Below are positions 1-5,335 of a stretch of DNA of 11,641 bases, in pieces. The stretch is from Saprospiraceae bacterium (GTDB lineage Bacteria > Bacteroidota > Bacteroidia > Chitinophagales > Saprospiraceae): contig JADZFP010000262.1 of assembly GCA_020849825.1 (NCBI GenBank), positions 1 to 11,641 of the forward strand, read 5' to 3'. How positions within the stretch are numbered: the stretch's first letter is position 1; each line of letters starts with the position of its first letter. Both the position numbers and the translations under genes were made by a program. The notes beneath the pieces were generated by a model, which ran no database searches, was not told where the DNA came from, and saw only the letters and a program-made list of their open reading frames with translations.

Positions 1-1008
1 AAAATTATCCGGATCGTTGGGCCAGTCGAAATACCACCGGTAACTGGAAGCGGCTGTGCTGAGGTTTTGAAACTGCACCGAGGTGGTATTGCATACCGGC
101 CCGGGAACGAACCATGCAGCGGTCGGCCTGCCGCAATCGGCTACGTTGAACTGGAAATCGCGCCGTGTGGTCGACAATAAAGTGTCGTCCCGGTATTCGT
201 CGACGCAGACACCCACCACGAAATTTCCGATCATATTGGGGATGCCGGTCATAAAGCCCGTTTGCGGGTCGATGCTCAGCGGTTCACCGCCCAGCAGATT
301 ACCCAGATTGTACGGCGGATCGAGCCAGACCAGTTCTTGATAAGGGCCCGCGAAGGGTGGATTGGGCACGGGCGTCAGCGAGTCGGGTCCGTTGAGCGGT
401 GTGCAAAGGCGGTACACCAGCGAATCGCCGTCGGGGTCGGTGGCGCTGTGGTCGAAATTGACGGGTTCGTGGATACAAATGGCAACCGGCGGCCAGCTGT
501 TGAACACGGCTGCATTGTTGCAAGCCAGCTGGGCCTCTTCGCTGATGGTGGCCGTATACGAGATGCCGGTGTTGAGCGGATCGGGCAGGTTGCGGATGAG
601 CAGGTTTCTGCAACACCGCTGATAAACAATATGATAACCGCCGGGCGAATAGGGCAGGGTGATGATTTTATTGTAAATAGCCCGATGCACGCACACGTCG
701 GGCGGGTCGGTCAGGCAGGGGTTATTTAAAACTATGGGCAGTTTGTCGCTCCGCTCATCTATCTTGATCGTGTCTTTTTTGAACAAGGTCCAGTCTGCCT
801 TGTAAATGCCAATGATGGCAGGCTGGTCAAAATCCGGCAGGCCATTGTAGCAGTCGCGGTAAACCGACAGCGTGATCTCGTATTGATTGTTGCCCAGACA
901 ATTATAAGTAATCTCGCCGCCGACGATGTGGGTGGCGTAAAGCGGGGAAAGAACGCCCAGAAGGAGGGCTGCAAGGAAATATTTGTGTAGTGACTGGTTC
1001 AGGAACAT
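1..1008 (-). CDS. Large secreted PKD-type surface protein, N-terminal part (3' end off the window)
   Basis: The frame is open from the ATG at 1008 to the window edge, giving 336 residues with no stop, so the C-terminus is missing. A signal peptide is visible (hydrophobic residues 10-25, likely cleavage after SPLYA), and the mature protein begins THIVGGEITY. Cysteines are frequent (C37, C53, C98, C106, C132, C133, C163, C178, C202), suggesting disulphides outside the cytoplasm. DPDGDSLVY at 191-199 is an acidic, calcium-loop-like motif of cadherin type, and residues about 292-336 look like the start of a PKD/Ig-like domain (FQNLSTAASSYRWYF). I know this N-terminus from long Saprospiraceae-type proteins that carry PKD domains and end in a gliding-motility-associated or T9SS sorting domain; that tail would lie outside the window. 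Role inferred: surface adhesin or matrix protein. The frame and export signal are clear, the exact function is not. It is divergent from the SGNH gene. Confidence 0.85.
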   Translation of the reverse strand, partial: MFLNQSLHKYFLAALLLGVLSPLYATHIVGGEITYNCLGNNQYEITLSVYRDCYNGLPDFDQPAIIGIYKADWTLFKKDTIKIDERSDKLPIVLNNPCLTDPPDVCVHRAIYNKIITLPYSPGGYHIVYQRCCRNLLIRNLPDPLNTGISYTATISEEAQLACNNAAVFNSWPPVAICIHEPVNFDHSATDPDGDSLVYRLCTPLNGPDSLTPVPNPPFAGPYQELVWLDPPYNLGNLLGGEPLSIDPQTGFMTGIPNMIGNFVVGVCVDEYRDDTLLSTTRRDFQFNVADCGRPTAAWFVPGPVCNTTSVQFQNLSTAASSYRWYFDWPNDPDNF

Positions 1009-1064
1009 TCTTCCGAAGGCTATGTTAAACAACACCGACCATCAGGCCGGCGCTAAAAATCGTT

Positions 1065-1096
1065 CAAATTAAGCGATCGTATTTTACATTAACAAA
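1065..1096 (-). promoter_or_regulatory. Candidate Bacteroidota promoter for the PKD-type surface protein
   Basis: On the minus strand, TTTG (1096-1093) is followed after 20 bases by TTAATTTG (1072-1065). This is one mismatch from the -7 consensus TAnnTTTG of the Bacteroidota primary sigma factor. Transcription would start near 1058, leaving a leader of about 50 bases. The call rests on pattern match only. Confidence 0.4.
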
Positions 1097-1118
1097 GCCA
1101 GGTCCGATTCTATCCGAA

Positions 1119-1832
1119 ATGAAAAACTTGTTGCTGGTATTTGGCCTGATGGCCTGCGCATTTTTGCTCATGTGCCAAAGTGACCCTTCCATTGAAACGC
1201 CCGAGCCGGTTCAACCGGCCGAAAAACTGGACATTCTCGCCCTGGGCGATTCCTATACCAAGGGCGAAAGCGTCCCCTGGGGCAATAATTTCCCCAATCA
1301 ACTGGCCGACAGCCTGAAAAAAGAAGGCAGGGAGGTCTCGGGCGTACGGATCATCGCGCAAACCGGCTGGCGCACCGGCAATCTGCGCAATGCCATCGAG
1401 GCTGCCGGGGCATCTATCGGCGACAGCACGTTCAGTATTGTCACGTTGTGCATCGGTGTAAACAACCAGTACCAGGGCGGAACGCCGGAGGCTTACCAGC
1501 CCGAATTTGAAGCGCTGCTGCAAATGGCCATCGAACGCGCGGGAGGGCGCAAAGAGCGGGTATTTGTTTTGTCGATCCCCGACTGGGCATTTACGCCTTA
1601 TGGCCAAAATTTTGGCGATCCGGCCCAGACTTCCGGGGAAATCGATCAATTCAACGCGATCAATCGCGCCGTCAGCCTGCAAGCCGGGGTGCAATACCTC
1701 GACGTCACGGCTATTTCGAGGATGGGACTCGACAGGCCGGTTCTGGTTGCGTCCGATGGCCTGCATCCGTCGGTTCAGCAATACAAAGAGTGGGTAACGG
1801 CGCTGTTACCCGCGGTCAGGGCGAGTTTGTAG
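1119..1832 (+). CDS. Exported SGNH/GDSL-family hydrolase, probable lipoprotein
   Basis: This 237-residue protein carries the SGNH blocks in order. Block I is GDSY at 43-46 (nucleophile S45) and block II has G83 in QTGWRTG. Block III is GVNN at 113-116 (oxyanion N116) and block V is DGLH at 213-216 (catalytic D213 and H216). The family hydrolyses ester or acyl bonds in lipids, acylated sugars or peptidoglycan decorations; the substrate cannot be told from sequence. The hydrophobic N-terminus (residues 3-18) is an export signal. Two cysteines could be lipidated: C13 (LMAC, the better lipobox but with a very short signal) and C19 (LLMC, atypical M at -1). The acidic, proline-rich stretch at 21-35 is a typical lipoprotein tether. 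There is no Shine-Dalgarno sequence; the ATG at 1119 is the only start that preserves the signal peptide. The 3' end overlaps the convergent Nudix gene by 17 bp. Length is normal for the family. Confidence 0.9.
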   Translation: MKNLLLVFGLMACAFLLMCQSDPSIETPEPVQPAEKLDILALGDSYTKGESVPWGNNFPNQLADSLKKEGREVSGVRIIAQTGWRTGNLRNAIEAAGASIGDSTFSIVTLCIGVNNQYQGGTPEAYQPEFEALLQMAIERAGGRKERVFVLSIPDWAFTPYGQNFGDPAQTSGEIDQFNAINRAVSLQAGVQYLDVTAISRMGLDRPVLVASDGLHPSVQQYKEWVTALLPAVRASL

Positions 1833-2382
1833 GAAGCCCGTTCTCGGCAAACCAGCGCCAAAGCGCCGCCGCATGCAAAGCCTGGTAAATGCCGCCCTGA
1901 CACAATGCGGCATTGACTTCACCGGGCGGCACGACGTGTACGGTCATGTCTTCCGAATGGTCGTAGTCCGGGTTGTTCATTCGCCGCACGCCGGTGGCCA
2001 AAAAGATGTGGCAGGTATTCGTGTGGGTGGCCGGGTTGGCGCTCAGCGTCACGAATTCGCGCCATTCGCCGCCGCCGTAGCCGGTTTCTTCCATCAGTTC
2101 CCTGCGCGCGCTGTCGAGCGGCGATTCGCCCGGATCGACGATGCCGGCCGGCAATTCGAAGTGAACTTTGCCCAGGGCATGGCGGTATTGGCGGATCAGT
2201 ACGATCGAACCTTCCTCCGTAACGGCCAGAATGGAAGCCCACTCGGGGTACTCGAACACGAAGTAATGATCGAGCACGACGCCGTTGGGCAATCTGACCT
2301 GATCTTCCCGAAGGTGCATGTAGGGCCGGCGGTCGAGCAAATAGTTGCTTTTTAACACCTGCCAGGGTTGTGGGTCTTGCAT
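1816..2382 (-). CDS. Nudix hydrolase, ADP-ribose/ADP-sugar pyrophosphatase-like
   Basis: This 188-residue cytosolic protein contains a complete Nudix box, G-x5-E-x7-REL-x-EE-x-G-Y, at residues 80-102: G80, E86, R94, E95, E98, E99, G101. The glutamates bind the catalytic Mg2+. The N-terminal WQVLKSNYLLDRR, LPNGVVLDHYFV and LIRQYRHALG stretches resemble the dimerising N-domain of the ADP-ribose pyrophosphatase (NudF-like) subgroup, which cleaves ADP-ribose or ADP-sugars to AMP plus a sugar phosphate. The exact substrate is inferred. The ATG at 2382 is preferred; a TTG at 2415 would add 11 residues unlike the family. It is divergent from the symporter gene across 66 bp, and its stop (1816-1818) lies inside the last codons of the convergent SGNH gene. 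It is most likely a single-gene unit with a metabolite clean-up role. Confidence 0.9.
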   Translation of the reverse strand: MQDPQPWQVLKSNYLLDRRPYMHLREDQVRLPNGVVLDHYFVFEYPEWASILAVTEEGSIVLIRQYRHALGKVHFELPAGIVDPGESPLDSARRELMEETGYGGGEWREFVTLSANPATHTNTCHIFLATGVRRMNNPDYDHSEDMTVHVVPPGEVNAALCQGGIYQALHAAALWRWFAENGLPTNSP

Positions 2383-2448
2383 AAATAATTGACGTATTTT
2401 GCCCGCACAAAACAAGGACGGGAAATCCGTCTGGCCAAACCCTGTTGT

Positions 2449-3906
2449 ATGGAATCGAAAAAATCATTCTGGCTGGCTGTGTTCAGCGTGCTTGCTGTGG
2501 GCCTCGTTCATCTCGCTGCCCGCTATTTTTCCCTGACGATCGACCCCGGTTTTTTGATGGGATTGCGCTGGTATGCCATTGGTGCGCTGGCCTATTACGG
2601 TTATCAGCAACGTTCGCTTACGACCTGGATTTTGATCAGTATGGTGGTGGGTATGGAAGTCGGCGTTGATTTTCCGCAGACCGCCGGACAAATGGAGGTG
2701 CTGAGTAAAATCTTCATTCAGCTCATCAAAACGGTGATTGCGCCGCTATTGCTCGCCACGCTGGTCGTCGGTATTGCCGGCCAAAGCAATTCGAAAGCCG
2801 TGGGCCGGATGAGTGCCAAGGCATTCACCTATTTCATTGTTGCCACTTCCATTGCCCTTGTGGTGGGACTGGTGGCGATCAATTTCAGCAAAGCCGGTGT
2901 GGGTATCACGTCCAAAACCCCGGTGTCGTCGGCTGTGGAGATGCCTGTTGACCGCTTGTCGGCCAAGGTGGATTCGGTCAAGGGCACCGTTCAGTTGCTG
3001 TACGGCGAAAAGACGCTCGGGGCCCCGACGACGGTTGCCAAACAGGACTGGAAATACGTTGTTTTGCACATTTTCCCTGAAAACATCGCCAAGGCAGTGC
3101 ATGAAGGCGCAGTACTGCAAATCGTGGTGTTCAGTCTGATTTTCGGCTTTGCTCTGCGGCAGGTATCGGAAGTGCACCGGAAAGTGATGCTCGACTGGCT
3201 GGAAAGCCTTGGCGAAGTGATGTTCAAGTTTACCAACATCATCATGTACTTCGCGCCTTTTGCCGTGGGTGGCGCCATGGCGTACACGATCGGCACGATG
3301 GGTTTTGAAGTCGTCTGGAATCTGGTCAAACTCCTGGGCACCCTTTACGCCGCTCTGTTGGTGTTTATCCTGCTGGTGTTTATCCCCGTTTTGATCTTTT
3401 TCAAAATCCCCATCCGACAGTTTTTCAAAGCCATTTACGAGCCGGCGTCGCTTGCTTTTGCCACGGCCAGTTCGGAGGCCGCGTTTCCGAAGGCCATGTC
3501 GGCGATGGAACAGTTTGGCGTGCCGCGCAAAATTGTCTCTTTCGTGTTGCCGACAGGATACAGTTTCAACCTCGACGGCTCCACCTTATACCTTTCCCTG
3601 GCCTCGATTTTTTGCGCCCAGGCGGCCGGCATTACGCTGAGTTGGGAAACGCAGCTGGCCCTGATGGGCACTTTATTGCTGACGTCGAAAGGCGTAGCCG
3701 GCGTGCCCCGCGCATCGCTGGTCATTCTCGCCGGCACGGTCAATCAATTCCACATTCCGGAATGGCCCATTGCCGTGATCCTCGGCATCGATGCGCTGAT
3801 GGACATGGGCCGCACCTCCGTCAACCTGATGGGCAACTGCCTGGCCTCGGCCGTGGTGGCCCGCTGGGAGGGGGAATTTGACGATGAGAAGGCGCATTCG
3901 GTGTGA
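2449..3906 (+). CDS. GltP-like dicarboxylate/amino acid:cation symporter (DAACS family)
   Basis: This 485-residue inner-membrane protein has the signatures of the glutamate/dicarboxylate symporter family. Hairpin HP1 carries ASSEAAFP (340-347), TM7 GYSFNLDGSTLY (370-381) and HP2 SKGVAGVPRAS (413-423). TM8 holds D452, R455, T456 and N459, spaced like the substrate-binding residues D394, R397, T398 and N401 of the archaeal GltPh; the arginine points to an acidic amino acid such as glutamate or aspartate. N463 sits where GltPh has the Na+-binding aspartate D405. As I recall, proton-coupled E. coli GltP also has asparagine there, so proton coupling is inferred. The first 55 residues add two hydrophobic segments (8-26, 38-52) before the usual family start. 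The ATG at 2449 is preferred over a TTG at 2389. The leader holds TATTTTG (2395-2401), a weak -7 match, and a small GACGG/CCGTC hairpin (2417-2431). Its stop lies 7 bp from that of the convergent gene. Confidence 0.92.
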   Translation: MESKKSFWLAVFSVLAVGLVHLAARYFSLTIDPGFLMGLRWYAIGALAYYGYQQRSLTTWILISMVVGMEVGVDFPQTAGQMEVLSKIFIQLIKTVIAPLLLATLVVGIAGQSNSKAVGRMSAKAFTYFIVATSIALVVGLVAINFSKAGVGITSKTPVSSAVEMPVDRLSAKVDSVKGTVQLLYGEKTLGAPTTVAKQDWKYVVLHIFPENIAKAVHEGAVLQIVVFSLIFGFALRQVSEVHRKVMLDWLESLGEVMFKFTNIIMYFAPFAVGGAMAYTIGTMGFEVVWNLVKLLGTLYAALLVFILLVFIPVLIFFKIPIRQFFKAIYEPASLAFATASSEAAFPKAMSAMEQFGVPRKIVSFVLPTGYSFNLDGSTLYLSLASIFCAQAAGITLSWETQLALMGTLLLTSKGVAGVPRASLVILAGTVNQFHIPEWPIAVILGIDALMDMGRTSVNLMGNCLASAVVARWEGEFDDEKAHSV

Positions 3907-3913
3907 GAACTGG

Positions 3914-5335
3914 TTACATTCTGACCAACCGCTCCGCCAGCCACCCGTCGGTGCAAACCACCTGTACCCAATACAGGCCCGGCGGTAAATGACCTGTCTC
4001 TATCCAGCCGTAATTGTCGCCGGCGACGCAGTGGTGCTGCCGACCCGAGGTATCGTACACGCGGAGGGCTAAGGGCGGTCCGTATGCTTCGTCGATATGC
4101 AGGCTTACCCTTCCGGAGGCCGGGTTGGGCGTGATGCGCAGGCCCGGTCGCTCCTTGCCGGCGGGCGTCTGCACCGCGCTCAGGGGCGCCGAGCAGGTGT
4201 CGGAGGCGTGGTCGCCGACCCATTTGGCGAAGAATTTAACCGGCTGGCCGTCGATCTCGGTGAAGCCGCCGCCGACGTACAGTTCGTCGTTCCAGAATTC
4301 GATGGCAGTGATTCGGTTGTTAAAGACACTGTTGCCCACGCTGCACCAGCGTTCACCATCCCAGGAGGCGATGCAACTGGCCGGGATGCCATTGCCGACA
4401 CAGGTGAAAATGCCAATCACGTAAAGTTTGTCTTTGTGGATAAGCATCTGGTGGGCAGTGCCGTTGACATCACAAATACCACCTCCAACATCGTTCCATT
4501 GTTCACCGTTCCACCGCATGATCTTATTACCGATATTCCCGTCCACCGCTCGAAATGTTCCACAAACGTAGAGTTCGTCTTTATAAACTTCCATATCGAA
4601 GATGCCGTGCCAGCCTCCTCCTGTTATGCCATTTTCAACAGCCGACCAACCTTGGCCGTCAAAACTAGCAATATCCAAAATATAGCTGTTATCCACAGGG
4701 AAGGGGAATCCGCCTCCCAGATACAGTTTTCCTTTATACCATACGGCATCCTGCGCAATGGGATAGTCATTATTATAAACTGGGAAGGCAAAGCCTTCCC
4801 AGTTGTCACCGTCCCATTTGACAATGGCGTATTGTACAATCGAATCTATTGTAACGTCGAATCCACCGGCGATATAAAGATCGCCATTGTGTTCCCAAAA
4901 ACCGTTGGTACTGGCCGCGCCGTTGAATCCGTTTTGCAAGGCTTTCCACTGCACCCCATCCCATCGGGCAATCCCGTTGACCACGATGCCACCCCCGATG
5001 GTTGGAGGCACCCATCCGATATAAATTTCATCCTTGTAGCGGGTAATGACCTTGACAGGGTAGCAATTGTATGGCCCGCAACCATCCTGACCCGAGCCGA
5101 GCGGGTGCGCCTGTCCGGCGCTGTCCAGCCGGAAGATTCCCCTGGTCTCTGTGCCGTTGAAAAAACGGAAAGAGCCTCCAACGTACAAGCTGTTGTCGAG
5201 CGTGTCTGTGTACAAGTGGTCAATGGGGTTGTTTATATTACCGACTTGCACCCACTCTTGTCCATAGATAGCATTGGATGTCATGATGGCGCAGGCCGAT
5301 ATGATCAGCGTTCTTATAACAATGCTTGATTTCAT
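3914..5335 (-). CDS. T9SS-exported seven-repeat beta-propeller-like protein
   Basis: This 473-residue protein begins with a signal peptide (hydrophobic 5-18, likely cleavage near YGQ, residues 24-26). It ends in a type A T9SS sorting domain at about 400-473 (RITPNPASGRVSLHI, LRVYDTSGR, LPPGLYWVQVV). In between are seven repeats of about 50 residues, each with a strand like LYVGGGF followed by a WDGxxW-type motif. Their LY/IY starts lie near 50, 105, 153, 204, 255, 304 and 352; clear W motifs are at 125-130, 174-179, 276-280 and 325-330, while the first and last repeats lack a full one. Seven units suggest a seven-bladed propeller that would bind a ligand or partner outside the cell; no enzymatic motif is visible. 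The start ATG overlaps the stop of the upstream propeller gene (ATGA at 5335-5332), so translation is probably coupled. A perfect 12-bp hairpin lies inside the gene at 4778-4804. The ligand is unknown. Confidence 0.88.
   Translation of the reverse strand: MKSSIVIRTLIISACAIMTSNAIYGQEWVQVGNINNPIDHLYTDTLDNSLYVGGSFRFFNGTETRGIFRLDSAGQAHPLGSGQDGCGPYNCYPVKVITRYKDEIYIGWVPPTIGGGIVVNGIARWDGVQWKALQNGFNGAASTNGFWEHNGDLYIAGGFDVTIDSIVQYAIVKWDGDNWEGFAFPVYNNDYPIAQDAVWYKGKLYLGGGFPFPVDNSYILDIASFDGQGWSAVENGITGGGWHGIFDMEVYKDELYVCGTFRAVDGNIGNKIMRWNGEQWNDVGGGICDVNGTAHQMLIHKDKLYVIGIFTCVGNGIPASCIASWDGERWCSVGNSVFNNRITAIEFWNDELYVGGGFTEIDGQPVKFFAKWVGDHASDTCSAPLSAVQTPAGKERPGLRITPNPASGRVSLHIDEAYGPPLALRVYDTSGRQHHCVAGDNYGWIETGHLPPGLYWVQVVCTDGWLAERLVRM
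4778..4804 (-). repeat. Perfect 12-bp inverted repeat inside the propeller gene
   Basis: AACTGGGAAGGC and GCCTTCCCAGTT flank a 3-base loop. In the mRNA (minus strand) this forms a GC-rich hairpin followed by UAUAAU, a weak U-poor tail. It lies within the third repeat (residues WEGFAFPV, 179-186), after about 40% of the gene. It might pause or partly terminate transcription, or it may be a chance result of the codons WEG and AFP; the sequence alone does not decide. Confidence 0.7.

Noticed and set aside
1110..1781. Minus-strand open frame of 223 codons
   Set aside because: It is a shadow of the SGNH gene, whose catalytic blocks are intact on the plus strand.
1873..2355. Plus-strand open frame of 160 codons
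   Set aside because: It is a shadow of the Nudix gene, whose complete Nudix box is on the minus strand.
2383..2415. TTG start at 2415 for the Nudix protein
   Set aside because: The 11 added residues do not fit the family N-terminus, whereas the ATG at 2382 leads directly into the WQVLKS region.
4097..5329. Plus-strand open frame of 410 codons
   Set aside because: It lies opposite the propeller gene, has no recognisable domain, and the minus strand has a signal peptide, regular repeats and a sorting tail.
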